NCBI RefSeq assembly: GCF_040802235.1 | Contig: NC_133165.1 | Span: 18,881,623-18,945,622, forward strand | Direction of reading: 5' to 3' | Source: Manis javanica | Taxonomy: Eukaryota; Chordata; Mammalia; Pholidota; Manidae | Length of the DNA stretch: 64,000 nucleotides | Shown: positions 48,901 to 56,999 of the stretch, in pieces | How positions within the stretch are numbered: the stretch's first letter is position 1 | How the letters are laid out: every line of letters begins with the position of its first letter | Notes under the pieces: generated by a model | Databases searched by the model: none | What the model was told of the DNA's origin: nothing | The model's input: the letters and a program-made list of their open reading frames with translations, nothing else | Translations under genes and position numbers: made by a program

Positions 48901-50972
48901 ACAGGTGAATGTGGAATTTCAGGAGTAGCCGCTGCTATGGAGCAGCAGCGTGAGGCTGGGAGAGCATGGAGAGGGGCTTGACCTGGCTGGCTGGGATGAT
49001 TGTTGGGGCTCCCGTGGGAAGGGGCTGTGAGGAACCTGAGCTGGAATGAGATCTTCATGTGTGTTGACATGCACCTTGTTCTGCTCTGTTTCAGGATTAA
49101 ATGGTTTCAGTGTGCTCCTGCCAGGCGGTCAGACCCCCCATGCCATGGGGCCGTCTTCAGGCCAGCCGCCGGCCCTTGGTGTTCCTTGTATGGTCTTGCC
49201 GTCCCCAGCACTGGGCCCCTTCCCTGTCCTCTATTCTCGCACAATGCCTGGGCCAGTTTCTGCTGCCCACGCCACTCTCCCAAACGCAGGACCTGTGAAT
49301 TTTGGCTTGCCTGGCCTCAGATCAGCAGCTCATCTCCTCATCAGCCCTGCAGCCATGGTTAATCCAAAATCATCTCCACTCCCCTCTGCAGACCCTCAGC
49401 TACAGGGTTCATGCTCACTTAACCTGAGTCCCATAATGTCAAGATCACACACTGTCATCCAGCCCGAATCCCTCGCTTATGGGGCACATCCGGTCTCTGC
49501 AGTAAAATTACAGCAGGTGAGTTCTCAAGTTTATTTCACTTTGGCACAACCAGACTTGTCACTCTGACGGGGCATGCCTCCAGCTTAGCTTCTATTTTAG
49601 TCACATGACTGGGACAGGCTGTAGGTCAGGCTCTATGCAAGTTCTGCTACAGACCCAGAATTGTCTGATCATTTTGTAAAGCACAGAGACTTATGGTGGA
49701 ATCTTCTGTGCTTTGGAGGCAAAAATATTCCTTGGTTGTCAATCTGTTAATTAAAATTAGGGGCACTTAATTCAGGCATGGTTCAGGGGGATTTTTGCTG
49801 AATGCCAAATATTCAGATGATTTCTCCAACTTTCGTTGCATTAGGTCAATAAAGGAGACCACCCTGAATTTTAATTGTATAGGTATTGAAAGAGTCAAGG
49901 GAAACGAAAGTCTTGATACTAAATGCAAAGATTTCTAGCATCTGTCTTTTCTTAAAATGTAATGTTTAGGAGGCAATGGATATATATATATATATATATA
50001 TATTCATATAAAATATATAAAACCTATAATCAGTATAATCAGTACTATATTTCTCCCCCATTTGTAGTTCAGTAAATATTTGTTGAATTCCTATTATGCA
50101 TTAGGCATTTATTCAGAGTGATTCTTTTCTTTCCCAGAAAAAGTTACATTGGGCCCTAAAATGTTTTAGACAAGTTACTCAGGCTCAGGGTTTGCTAGAC
50201 ATTGAAAAATAAACATGTTTGTTTTTAAACAAGGTGATCATACCATATCATATGCTTTTTGATCACTAGGCAGTGAGGACATAACAGTAAACAGGACCAT
50301 GGTCCCTTCCCTTTTAGAGAACATTAAAGGGATAAATACTTAACATTTAACAGGAGAGGATAAATATCAGCAAGTAAACAAGAGCCAAGACCCATACACT
50401 TACTATCTGCCTAACATGGCCTAATGTGCTTCATAAATATTACCTCTTTTAATTCTTACAGCCATGGCTAGTTGTCCTTTTCCATCCCCGGTGTGTGGGT
50501 GTAGAAACTGAGGATAGACGGGTCAATGTGCCAAGTCACCCAGCTAGTCCCGGCACAGCCCAGACCCTGGCCCAGGAGCCAGCGCCACACTTTTAACCTC
50601 TTTGCTGGGCTGCCTTTCTGCATGCAAAATGAGTGAGAAGTCATTCCCAGTTGTGTTGAGTGTTGTGAAGGGGACGAACCAGTGGGAGTGATGGAAAAGC
50701 AAAGGGGGGGCCGTAATGACACAGGGAAAGAGGCCGCCTCTGGCTCAGCGTCAGACCGATTTGACTTCACCTGTGTTTGTATTCACTCTTGGTGTGTTTT
50801 CCAGTCACCAGTTCCAGTGACCCCGAAGAGCTTCCAACACACACATCATGAGACGTTTTTCAAGACACCTGGCAGCCTCGGAGACCCCGGCCTTAGAAGA
50901 GAAAGGAATCAGTCACGGAATGCCAGCTCAGCGCAGAGGAGACTCGAGATCCCAAGCAGCGGGTCTGACTGA
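15824..50972 (+). CDS. E2F7: E2F7, atypical E2F transcription factor 7 (12 coding exons, 902 aa)
   Basis: Coding joins: 15824-15916, 22611-22886, 26295-26460, 32316-32606, 33852-34010, 35441-35575, 41869-42054, 42539-42611, 45725-46208, 47268-47523, 49095-49516, 50805-50972. Every intron is GT...AG, the phases fit, and the sum is 2709 nt (902 residues plus stop). Human E2F7 is 911 aa by recollection. E2F7 is a nuclear repressor of G1/S genes that binds E2F sites without a DP partner because it has two winged-helix domains. Here DBD1 is about residues 144-213, ending past RRRIYDI, and DBD2 about 283-368, with RRLYDI. The N-terminus has PIDLS (51-55), the CtBP-binding motif reported for E2F7, and KEN (31-33), a degradation box type used by APC/C-Cdh1. 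A basic cluster (KR at 589-590 and KRQSR at 605-609) is the likely bipartite nuclear signal. There is no transactivation or pocket-binding domain, as expected. No disabling change is seen. One residue in a conserved motif is altered (W211). Confidence 0.97.
17430..17600 (+). repeat. MIR SINE, sense (degraded)
   Basis: MIR-like order: 'ggagtcaagagatctgggtt', then 'tgtgccactcctgtt', then 'cacaaactggagctaataag'. Diverged, with an internal insertion-like gap. Confidence 0.55.
18821..18939 (+). mobile_element. Short, 5'-truncated young L1 3' end with target-site duplication
   Basis: About 80 bp of L1 3' UTR end ('gatgttcctcatgtaattgt', 'taatgataccaaaa') plus an A/T-rich tail. It is flanked by aaaacacagtcaagagc (18804-18820) and aaaacatagtcaagagc (18940-18956), a 17-bp target-site duplication with one mismatch. 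Same family as the L1 at 1-4012. Confidence 0.9.
20030..20200 (-). repeat. MIR SINE, antisense (degraded)
   Basis: Antisense MIR text: 'cccctattttattggtaggg', then 'acaatttgtccaatatcaaa', then 'gtaacagagctgagac'. Confidence 0.55.
20640..20830 (-). repeat. MIR SINE, antisense
   Basis: Antisense MIR text: 'ttgagtactcagcaactata', 'cattttcagttgagagaatt', then 'aagcaacttgctgataaata'. Confidence 0.6.
21025..21165 (+). repeat. MIR SINE, sense
   Basis: Well-preserved MIR core: 'gtgacctcaagcaagtgatt', 'taacctctctgtgcctctgt', 'cgtctgtagatgggaaaaat'. Confidence 0.85.
22611..22886 (+). CDS. E2F7: E2F7 coding exon 2 (residues 32-123)
   Basis: Acceptor tttaaaatag/gaaaat, donor ctgcag/gtaagc, phase 0 at both ends. 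It begins with EN of the split KEN box. PIDLS, a CtBP-type motif, is encoded by 22668-22682. The later part ([20 protein letters not shown]) is a strongly conserved atypical-E2F segment ahead of DBD1. Confidence 0.97.
23600..24185 (+). mobile_element. Old L1 3' end, sense
   Basis: Typical degraded L1 ORF2-end and 3' UTR phrases: 'cagccaaatggctataaaca', 'atggtgtattcatgcagtgg', 'ctgcattcaagtatatggat', 'ggcaggttactctgcaggat'. No usable frame. Confidence 0.65.
24235..25760 (-). mobile_element. Old L1 ORF2 region, antisense
   Basis: The + strand reads as reverse-complement L1: 'gtggaactgctgggtcatca', 'gaaactaatcctttatcagt', 'ggctcttttctgttccatca', 'atttatcaaatgctttttct'. It abuts the sense L1 piece with opposite orientation. 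It is interrupted at 25071-25145 by a younger tail insertion. Confidence 0.75.
25071..25145 (-). mobile_element. Short poly(A)-tailed, LTR-end-like insertion with target-site duplication
   Basis: A T run (25068-25094) followed by about 50 bp. On the - strand this reads 'tgctttgcttaataaacctt' and continues to a short CT-rich end, followed by a poly(A) tail. AATAAA (25115-25120, minus strand) lies about 20 nt before the tail, as at the end of a retroviral R region. Flanks taagttttaacattt (25056-25070 and 25146-25160) form a perfect 15-bp target-site duplication. L1-type retrotransposition is seen directly; the retroviral source is inferred. Confidence 0.7.
25875..26050 (+). mobile_element. MER5A (hAT-Charlie) DNA transposon remnant
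   Basis: MER5A order is clear: 'cagtgcatctcaagctatca', 'ccaggaatcacccaggattt', 'gattctgatacatcagtgtg', 'ccacatctctaacaactcct', 'tggtggtgctgagctacatg'. Non-coding fossil. Confidence 0.75.
26295..26460 (+). CDS. E2F7: E2F7 coding exon 3 (residues 124-179), start of DBD1
   Basis: Acceptor cctttgtag/cttgat, donor gtcttg/gtacgt, ending in phase 1 inside a Gly codon. It encodes [15 protein letters not shown], the first helix of DBD1, followed by the second-helix segment [11 protein letters not shown]. Confidence 0.97.
27227..29039 (-). mobile_element. L1 fragment, antisense, with target-site duplication
   Basis: On the - strand it holds the C-terminal part of L1 ORF2, including a [21 protein letters not shown] Cys motif and an ORF2 end at SLICGA (stop at 27537-27539), then 3' UTR. 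It is 5'-truncated inside the reverse transcriptase region. Flanks ttgattagttctatgtcttttacat (about 27203-27227) and the near-identical copy ending at about 29063 form the target-site duplication. The 3' UTR stops early, at the phrase equal to 'attcctcatgta', so the terminal 30 bp or so seen in the other copies is missing. Confidence 0.92.
29195..29385 (+). repeat. MIR SINE, sense
   Basis: MIR-like text: 'gatttgaaacccaggtcttc', 'ttttcttgtctataacaggg', 'actcagggcttggcatgggt'. Confidence 0.55.
31290..31465 (-). repeat. MIR SINE, antisense
   Basis: Antisense MIR text: 'catttaatccttatcatttt', 'gttaagtaacttccaaggat', 'gggattcaaatccaagcagt'. Confidence 0.7.
32316..32606 (+). CDS. E2F7: E2F7 coding exon 4 (residues 179-276), DBD1 recognition helix
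   Basis: Acceptor ttcgagcag/gtgttg, donor cttcct/gtgagt, phase 1 at both ends. It encodes [16 protein letters not shown], the recognition helix with the conserved RRRIYD contact motif, then the wing. The wing end reads YGWHGWHSL, where human has WHGRHSL by recollection. The TGG for residue 211 is at 32411-32413. The exon closes with the [10 protein letters not shown] linker. Reading on past 32606 would give stop codons, which supports the donor. Confidence 0.96.
32607..33851 (+). other. E2F7 intron 5
   Basis: About 1.2 kb of unique-looking sequence with a short T run near 33037. No repeat or extra exon recognised. Confidence 0.8.
33852..34010 (+). CDS. E2F7: E2F7 coding exon 5 (residues 276-329), start of DBD2
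   Basis: Acceptor ctctgtag/catctg, donor tttaaaa/gtaagc, phase 1 at both ends. It encodes [19 protein letters not shown], the first helix of the second winged-helix domain, and [12 protein letters not shown]. Confidence 0.97.
34011..35440 (+). other. E2F7 intron 6
   Basis: About 1.4 kb. Moderately GC-rich in the middle (34500-35060). No repeat or extra exon recognised. Confidence 0.8.
35441..35575 (+). CDS. E2F7: E2F7 coding exon 6 (residues 329-374), DBD2 recognition helix
   Basis: Acceptor attcaag/cgaagg, donor tccacag/gtgagg, phase 1 at both ends. It encodes [18 protein letters not shown] and the wing ending in [17 protein letters not shown] is the second E2F DNA-contact motif. Confidence 0.97.
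36440..36760 (+). repeat. L2 LINE 3'-end fragment, sense (probable)
   Basis: Phrase order resembles L2: 'ctcctctgcctttggcttct', 'actcagccttcaagatctgg', 'gtgacgtgctccctgacccc'. Diverged, and the ends are approximate. Confidence 0.6.
37500..37875 (-). mobile_element. Old L1 3' UTR-like fragment, antisense
   Basis: Antisense L1M phrases: 'tacagtttggcaagtgctgc', 'catccccagagcaaccaccg', 'tttctctctgcatttgtatt'. Highly diverged. Confidence 0.5.
38400..40330 (-). mobile_element. Old L1 block, antisense, with a nested old-L1-like insertion
   Basis: Antisense L1-like text starts at 'cttctttcactcagcataat' and continues through 'gtttagaccatttactttaa', 'tgtagtgcaggtctgctagc' and 'gtatgccagacactgagaac'. 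The stretch about 39202-39505 breaks this continuity. The flanking phrases 'tgtctgaaaacatctgtatt' and 'gaaagatattttctctgcat' are normally adjacent, and the insert resembles another antisense old L1 3' part. No target-site duplication could be fixed by eye. Confidence 0.55.
41869..42054 (+). CDS. E2F7: E2F7 coding exon 7 (residues 374-436)
   Basis: Acceptor ttatttag/atgaag, donor gagcaag/gtaact, phase 1 at both ends. It encodes [15 protein letters not shown] and [11 protein letters not shown], conserved E2F7 sequence just after DBD2. Confidence 0.96.
42055..42538 (+). other. E2F7 intron 8
   Basis: 484 bp, unique-looking, with no repeat recognised. Confidence 0.9.
42539..42611 (+). CDS. E2F7: E2F7 coding exon 8 (residues 436-460)
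   Basis: A short exon, 73 nt. Acceptor cttttcag/gatcag, donor gttcaca/gtaagt, starting in phase 1 and ending in phase 2. It encodes [20 protein letters not shown], a highly conserved E2F7 patch. It is too short to stand out as an open frame but is fixed by homology and phase. Confidence 0.95.
42815..43886 (+). mobile_element. ERV-derived, poly(A)-tailed retroposon with target-site duplication
   Basis: A foreign segment of about 1.07 kb between aaaagtatgaaaacctt (42798-42814) and aaaaatatgaaaacctt (43888-43904). It contains a non-coding internal part, a purine-rich tract (aataataagggagaaa, 43548-43563), then TGTGGGATTC (43564) opening an LTR-like stretch of about 316 bp. AATAAA is at 43855-43860, and about 19 nt later the element turns into an A-rich run at 43879. 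The polypurine tract followed by TG is the usual 3' retroviral junction. Ending after AATAAA, rather than in U5 and CA, with a poly(A) tail and a long target-site duplication, is how L1 inserts an mRNA. It has no coding capacity that I can see. The retroviral class and family name are unknown. Confidence 0.75.
43564..43879 (+). repeat. LTR-like U3-R segment of the intron 9 retroposon
   Basis: Starts TGTGGGATTC directly after a polypurine tract and ends after AATAAA plus about 19 nt. A short internal duplication ('gttcaccatgtaagaacttg' and two partial neighbours) lies at about 43689-43742. U5 is absent, consistent with a polyadenylated transcript being the inserted template. Confidence 0.6.
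44035..44230 (-). repeat. MIR SINE, antisense, well preserved
   Basis: Clear antisense MIR: 'ggcactgttccaaaagtttt', 'tatccctattttacagagag', 'gagaagttaggtaacctacc', 'ggattcaaacccaaacctcc'. Confidence 0.9.
44973..45121 (-). mobile_element. 5'-truncated copy of the same ERV-derived retroposon, antisense
   Basis: A T run (44973-44983) followed by gagagggcatctctcatatt and so on. Its reverse complement matches 43750-43880 of the first copy with only scattered differences and a 7-bp expansion near ttaacagttaac. The target-site duplication actaacactttt is at 44965-44976 and 45122-45133. The poly(A) side and the truncated end show L1-type insertion. Confidence 0.85.
45725..46208 (+). CDS. E2F7: E2F7 coding exon 9 (residues 460-621), Ser/Pro-rich with NLS cluster
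   Basis: Acceptor catcacag/gggggag, donor cccaag/gtaagg, ending in phase 0. The sequence is the most diverged from human in the gene. It keeps [21 protein letters not shown] and SLFML, then QKRL..ERKP and KRQSR (residues 589-609), a probable bipartite nuclear signal. Confidence 0.95.
46209..47267 (+). other. E2F7 intron 10
   Basis: About 1.06 kb. The open frame at 46579-46947 has no recognisable domain. No repeat named. Confidence 0.85.
47268..47523 (+). CDS. E2F7: E2F7 coding exon 10 (residues 622-707)
   Basis: Acceptor gtgtttag/aaaccc, donor ccagctg/gtaagg, ending in phase 1. It encodes [26 protein letters not shown] and [15 protein letters not shown] segment that I recall as KEN in human reads KDG here. 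Reading through the donor gives 15 more codons to TAA at 47571-47573. Confidence 0.95.
47524..49094 (+). other. E2F7 intron 11
   Basis: About 1.6 kb. Carries a sense MIR. Reading through the exon donor reaches TAA at 47571-47573. AATAAA motifs are present at 48155-48160 and near 48773. Confidence 0.85.
47960..48150 (+). repeat. MIR SINE, sense
   Basis: MIR text: 'cacttactacctgtgtgaaa', 'gcacctgctttatgtggatg', 'aagcacttagaataatagtg', 'agtaagactcagtaaatgct'. Confidence 0.8.
49095..49516 (+). CDS. E2F7: E2F7 coding exon 11 (residues 707-847), Pro/Ser-rich
   Basis: Acceptor tgtttcag/gattaa, donor cagcag/gtgagt, ending in phase 0. It encodes [13 protein letters not shown], a proline-rich stretch ([19 protein letters not shown]), [12 protein letters not shown] and AVKLQQ. 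No known fold; presumably disordered. Confidence 0.96.
49981..50003. repeat. (TA)n microsatellite
   Basis: About eleven TA units in intron 12. Confidence 0.9.
50400..50600 (-). repeat. MIR SINE, antisense
   Basis: Antisense MIR text: 'cttcataaatattacctctt', 'ggtgtagaaactgaggatag', 'caagtcacccagctagtccc'. Confidence 0.7.
50805..50972 (+). CDS. E2F7: E2F7 terminal coding exon (residues 848-902) with stop
   Basis: Acceptor tgttttccag/tcacca, stop TGA at 50970-50972. It encodes [25 protein letters not shown] and [14 protein letters not shown] basic residues, then [11 protein letters not shown]. The TPK and TPG sites and the RRL motif are plausible CDK/cyclin-related features of the conserved C-terminus. 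The 3' UTR follows directly. Confidence 0.96.
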   Translation, partial: SPVPVTPKSFQHTHHETFFKTPGSLGDPGLRRERNQSRNASSAQRRLEIPSSGSD

Positions 50973-52309
50973 CCCGGCACCTTGCCAGCTGGGATCGGAC
51001 CACCTGCCTTTCCCCGCGTTACAGGGGCTGCCCTAACGTGAATGGAAAGCAGAATGCAAACCGCCCAGCTTCACACATCCTTCCTCTCTCATCCACTGGT
51101 TCTGTTAACTTCCCATCATCATGAATCATCTATTTTCCTGAAAGTAACTGTTATTAATTGTGCATTTAATACCAGTTAGAGTCCAGACTCTGCACGGTGT
51201 CACAGTGAAAGCACCGACTGACTTTGTGGTTTTGATTCAAGAATCATCTTATTGCTGGAAATCGACCAGAACAGGCTGCTGGAGCCTTGTGGCTTTCTAA
51301 AGGAGGGGCCTGTCTAGCACTTAAGGAGGGTGAACGTTCTTGACACGTATTTCCACTCACTCTGAGTAGATCTGTGGTGGAGAGAGACTTGCTTTCTGCA
51401 GTTTCAAAAAGCTACTGCTTCCTTAGGCTTCGTCAGGAAGCCTGCTTCAGTTGTGAATCCTATGGTATTATTTATTTTGTTCCTGAAGTGGGATTTAGTG
51501 CAAAAAGTTTACAACTACAGCAAAACACATGTTTTTCAGGGTATGACGACTTGAATGTTTATACTTTTTTCCTATGACTTGCCCTGCACTTACTTTACGA
51601 CCTAGTAATAATGTGGATAAATGTATGTACATGACAGAACGTCAAAACCAAAACAACTGTGAATGGCACACCTTGCTCCAATGAACTCGCTGGCCCTCTC
51701 TGGGCATGCGAACTAAGGCGACCTCCAGGTCCCCACAGCTGCTTCTCAGACAACTGTGTGAATAGTGAGGTTCTCCAGTCCATTTGTGAAAATCCTACCG
51801 TGTCAGTTTCCTTCACTACATGCCCCTGAGGTGTTTTATTTAAACATTAATGGTAGAGTATCAGGTATGGATGCCTTCTAACAATTGCTGTTTATTGACG
51901 GAATCAGGATGGTAGAAAGTAGTCATATGGAAAATTGGAGCCTGGATGGGACCTTTCAGTAGAATTCTGAAGAGTACATAATGTAGAAAGTGATAAAGGA
52001 TGATAGGTGATACTTTCATTTTTTCTTCTGCTTGTTTTCTTTGTATTCAGAAGAGTAAGAGGAAAAGTGGATACATTACGTTCAGTATCCAAGAGTATTC
52101 AAACCAGTTATTTTTCAGAGAACTTACAAAAAACAAAAATGGTGAGTGCAGGGGTTCACTGTTCTGGCATGAATACAATTCTGGAAACTGTTCTGCAGAT
52201 CCCTTTGTTAAACCATATTCTTACCTTAGGGTTTCATTAAGTAGCCAAACTAGATCTTTGTGTTCTTAGATTTATTAATATTTACCTCCTTTTTGTCTCT
52301 TCAGAGTAA

Positions 52310-52378
52310 ATATCTTTTTCCTTCCTTGCCTCCCTTCTTTTCTTCCTCCCTTTCTTCATTTCTTTCACTTTTTTTTTA
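52310..52378 (+). repeat. Pyrimidine-rich tract in the E2F7 3' UTR
   Basis: A run of almost pure C and T ending in a T stretch. In RNA it could bind pyrimidine-tract proteins such as PTB; that is inference. Confidence 0.7.
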
Positions 52379-53434
52379 AACTTCTGTCTTAGGTTTGGAA
52401 TCTTGGTGTAGGGTTTTGTCTTATTTTTATTTTTGGACCCAATATAATGTTATATGAAAGAATAAAAATATTAATTTAAGAGACTCTGGGAGTCTGAGTA
52501 AAGATGCTTTATATTAACTACAGGATAATATTAGCCTTATTACCCCCACAAGATTTTTTAAACTTGAGGTAGGTAGCCAGATTAAATAAATTTGTTATAT
52601 AAAATTTTTATCAACACTAAACTTTTAAAGTTTACAGGATGGGGTTTTTTTATCTTTTTCACAGACTTCTCCAAAGTTCAACAGATAAAAACGTGGCCCT
52701 AGTTGTCAACAATTGCATGTTAATGATTACCCTGAACTAATATGATGGGTTCCCTGTTGAGACAAATAAAATGTGCCTTTTCCGGGTCGATTGTTACAGG
52801 ACATGCAGTTCATATGAATCTCCGCAGGGTCCATGCATTTTAAATACACCATACTTAAGAACGTCCACAAAATATTTTCACTTGAGAGGTCTGCATTTAG
52901 ATGAAAACACACTGATTTTTCCCCTCACTGTTCTGGGATACTCCCCCCTTATTTAACTCCTTTGCTATCTTGTTAATTCTGTTTATGATACGACCTCATA
53001 AGCCTCAGAGAATTCACGGTTCTTGAGGGGTGTTAGGAAGCAACCCCCAAATGAGAATTTTATGACTCTGTAACCCAAATTAGCAATAGCAAACAACAAA
53101 CCCCTTTTGTATTCAGCACCCGCTTTTTAATGTGGCTTCGTGACATGCAAAAATCCAATGCAATGCTTGTTTCTAGACGGAAAGTGAGTCTTTTACCTCC
53201 AGAGCAACTACCAGTTATGCTGTGGCTGATCTAGACTTGGTACTTGGGGAAGTGAAGACGCAATGGCAATTTTGAGTCTACCCTTGTATAATTTAGTGAA
53301 AGAAAATAAAATTGTTCGTGATCCTGCTAAGGAAACGAGCTCTGAGTTGGCACAGAGTAAGGCGTGTGCCCTGCGCAGTCCAGGGTTTGTGAAACCCTTT
53401 CATTCTGGTACAAGAGTTGGGGGTATAACTTTTA

Positions 53435-53442
53435 TACTTGAA
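53435..53442 (+). promoter_or_regulatory. miR-26 8-mer seed match
   Basis: tacttgaa is the full 8-mer site for the miR-26 seed. Regulation of E2F7 by miR-26a is known in human cells from the literature as I recall it. The site is near the 3' end of the UTR, a favourable position. Confidence 0.5.
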
Positions 53443-53721
53443 TTGACCTACCAAGTTTACATTTCTCAATATCTTTTTGTAAGGTGCTATTTCTGTATTT
53501 AAATACTTTTTTTTTTTCAGTGTAAAGCTGCTTTCTGCTTACCTTGTTGCACTGCTAGTTTTATGTAGGTATTTTATTGCTGCTTACTGTTTTTTTCTTC
53601 ATATTACTTAGCTCTGCTCTTTTTTCTAGTGGCTGTATTATCTATAGCTGTCTGCTTATAACTTTACTGCAGGTAAACTGATGTTCTCCTTTTAGGAAAA
53701 TATTAAGCTTTAAAAAGTAGC

Positions 53722-53775
53722 AATAAAAGTTAATTCATTTAAGAAGTGTTGGTTGTGTGTGGGCTTTCTGTGTGT
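53722..53775 (+). terminator. Likely main E2F7 polyadenylation signal
   Basis: AATAAA at 53722-53727 is followed, from about 53747, by a strongly GT-rich stretch (gtgttggttgtgtgtgggct), the usual downstream element. Cleavage is expected near 53740-53745. Confidence 0.75.
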
Positions 53776-56700
53776 ACAAGTTTCAGTAAGACCATTTCCA
53801 GCTGCAGCACAGCCCCCCAGGCCCTCATAAAGCCTGCTGAGACCTCCCACTGGCCTTCCCATACACCAGAACTCACCGTGTCAGAATTGCATGGGAGCTT
53901 GAGAGGACAGAGAGGCGCCTGAGCTGCTGGGTCCCACTGAGTCAGCGCCTCTCTGGGTTTGGAGCTTCTGATGCTCAACTTCAGGAACCAGGTGAGTGCA
54001 GACCTCCCCGACTTTCGACAGCAGCCAGGATAGGTGTCTCTCAGGCTAGCCAATGCCCACCTGTAGTTCAGAGCCAAATTCCATTGTTCACACCGTTAAA
54101 CTAACCTCCAGGATAATCTGATTTTCCCTAGCTGATCTCTCTGAGTCACTCACACTGCATGGTCCATAGTCCCCAGCTAACTCGGGAGGCACTAGGGACA
54201 GCAGCAGCCTCATGACCCTGGTATCAAGCCCTGCGCTTGGTCCTCTGGGAAAGGCCCCCAGGTGGTGACAGGACCTGCAGGGCTTGGGCCTTTTGGCGTT
54301 CAGCTGCATCTAGCCTATGCCTCCCTCATCCTACTGGGACCTCTTACTTCCAAACATCACTCCCTGGCCCAGTCTCTGTTCCTCTCACAAGACATTCATC
54401 AAATAACCCAGGATAAATTTGCTTCTACACACACACCAGGATTAGGATTTTACTGACTTACATTCAGAGGCATATTACACCTTAATAGGCACCTACCAGT
54501 AACTTCTCATGCCCGCCTCGGTTATCTGTAATGGTGTAAGCAGTGTGTTGAACAAGCAGGACTCGGGACCATCCCAAAGCACCTTTGTGTTGTCTCCCAG
54601 TGTCCCTTTAAGCCTGGCAACCCATCCCACCCTTGTTATGAACATTAGGTCCTACCTGACTTCTCCAGGTACTATAAATAACAGAAGTTCTGTGCTCATT
54701 TTAAGTTACAAAGACAGTCTCAATTCTGCAGAATGAATATTTACCACTTCTGCACCTGGAGCTCACTGGAGAGAGGGGGGCTTGGACCTCTGTCTCTGGT
54801 GAGCACTTCTCCCTCAGCATGCTTGCCTAGAGTTCTAGCCCCAGCAAGGTCCGGCACGGCCATGGGACAGGAGAGGCCAGCAGGGCCTTGACTGCTCGCC
54901 AGGCCCAGCCATAAACAGGCTTCTCTTGCTGTGGGGCGTGCAGGTGTACAAGCCGTTTCCGTGGACAGGTCGTCCAAGGCCTCACCTTGGGATCGTCTGC
55001 CTGAACTTTCGGTGAGGCAGCCGAAGTGTTTTCCTCCAGCTGCTGTTCTCCCTCTGTCTCTGGTTTTCCTGCAGTCGGCTCCACACAGACTCCTGAGCAA
55101 GATTTCGCACTGTCCTTGGCTGGCTTCATCTGTCATTGGACCACCTCCGGTGACCTTGTTCTGGTCTTGGAGAGAAGGCCCAGCCAACTCCCAGCAGCCA
55201 CTCCCTCCCTCCAGAGCCAAGCCTGCCCACCCACCCACATCCCCCAGGTCCCCAAGACCAGCGTCAGACACCAGAACACATCTCCAGCTGCAGGCAACAC
55301 CCGCATTACTCCCCGCAGGGGCCCCAGGGAGGCAGAGGCAAGGAACCACAGCATAGCTCTCCAAAGATGTCTCCACAAAATCCATGTCTAGTGCCATTTG
55401 CTCAACCCTTCAAGGCCTTGTGGATGCAGGGATTCAATAGTTAGGTAACCGGTTTGCAAAACCTCTATTAAATCACTGTCATTTGATTCTGCAGCCAAAC
55501 TCACCATTTAATATTCTATTGAAATAGTTACAAGCTTCCATTGTCCAAGATTTGCATTTTCCTAAATGATTATTATGACACAATATACTCAGAGCAGTAA
55601 TTGTCATAGCTATTGATTACTTTTTAATGTTAAGGCCAGCTGATTAGTTATGGTTTTCTTCTTAATGGTTCTCTCATATCACCTGTTTGTAAATAGCCCA
55701 CTGATAGTCCTCAATTTGACTGACTCATCTATACAGGCATCTAGTATTTCCAACTGTGCCCTGAAGAACTCAACTGTTAGTAGATAGAGAGTAAGAATAA
55801 ACCAAAAGTGGGTAATTCTGGTAAAGAGAAATTAAACACATTTTTTTTTTTACTACAGGACTTATTAGACCTAAATTTACCAGAGGAAATATATATGCAA
55901 ATTTTTTTAAACTGGTTTAATAGCAGGACTTTTCTTTTTCTTAGAATATCTACTAAGACTAGTGTTCAGCAGAAAATACTTTGAGAACCAATGAATTAAC
56001 CACTAAATCTAAAAGTTTCTTTAGTCTTCACTGAAAAGTAAAGGATCAATATTAGCATCTTAAGGTCAACGATCATAGATGACTTATACCTCTATTCACA
56101 ATGTTTGCCACAAAATATGTACCCAGTAAAAAAATTGAGGCAAAGAATATTGGGTGGATAAATTGCCACAAAAAAAGAAAAAACAACCTAGAAGGCTCTT
56201 TCATTGCATGGGTCGAGGTACATAATAGTTACTTAGCAAGTAATTGTAGTACAAACTGTTTTCTGGTTTTTTTGTTTTAGTCTAGAAGAATGACCTCCAC
56301 TCTACTAGCAATGCTTGTAAAACAAACTGAATCATGACAATACAGCTTTTAAGCTTGCTGGGGCGCCCCAGGCGGCGTTTTCCTGGCTCTTCTAGATGGC
56401 TTTCTGATTCGGTCGCAGCCTGGCCCCAGCTGGCCTCTGCAGCTGTGCTAGATATTGGCCCTCAAAGTTTGTTTCCACTCCCCTTCTGAGTTTCAGTACA
56501 GGGTCCGGAAGCCTGGGAACTGCGTTTCCAGATCCCGTCATTGCCAGGTTCCAGCTATGATTCGGTCAGTTACATACACACAGGCAGATTTGTAGAAAGC
56601 GAGGAAGCTGGGGCCGTTCTTCCTCTTACAGTAGGAGCGACTCATGCACAGACCGCAGCCCACTGCGTCTTTGCAGCAGCTGTACTGGCTGTACTTTATT

Positions 56701-56999
56701 GTACTGTCTAGTCCAAGACTATGTACCGCCTGAGACACTGGCAGAGATTTCATGCTGTTCCCAAGCACCAGGAGGAAACAGAATCCCCCCAGCCTCTGGA
56801 TAAGGGGGACTGTTAACCCCTCTGTTAAATCCCTGCATTAATAATCCCTGTATTAAAACCTGCCTGCCAGAAATACCTAGAGTGTTTTCCAGTTTCTCCA
56901 CAGAACCCAGCAGTCTCCCCCGCCGCCCTTCCCTCTTCCCCCACCCGCCTTCTGTCAATCACTCTGCTCTCAGGGTTCACAGTCTTCTTTTCGTTTATG
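53746..56999. other. Downstream intergenic region, no gene recognised
   Basis: 54740-55400 is GC-rich and open in several frames on both strands, which argues against a single coding frame. 55400-55720 is AT-rich with homeodomain-like TAATTG/ATTA motifs and looks unique. 56330-56560 shows nothing identifiable. Confidence 0.5.

Larger units (their letters stand above)
49517..50804 (+). other. E2F7 intron 12
   Basis: About 1.3 kb with a (TA)n run and an antisense MIR. No extra exon supported. Confidence 0.85.
50973..53745 (+). other. E2F7: E2F7 3' UTR
   Basis: It begins directly after the stop and is AT-rich in its second half. It holds a pyrimidine-rich tract (52310-52378), several AATAAA motifs (52461, 52585, 52765, 53305) and the likely main one at 53722-53727. 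One miR-26-type seed match is at 53435-53442. Length of about 2.8 kb is inferred. Open frames inside have no domains. Confidence 0.75.

Noticed and set aside
54741..55397. 218-aa minus-strand frame downstream of E2F7
   Set aside because: The same stretch is open in at least two + strand frames as well. Low-complexity Gly/Ala/Ser composition, no domain, no splice or promoter context. Protein homology search would settle it.
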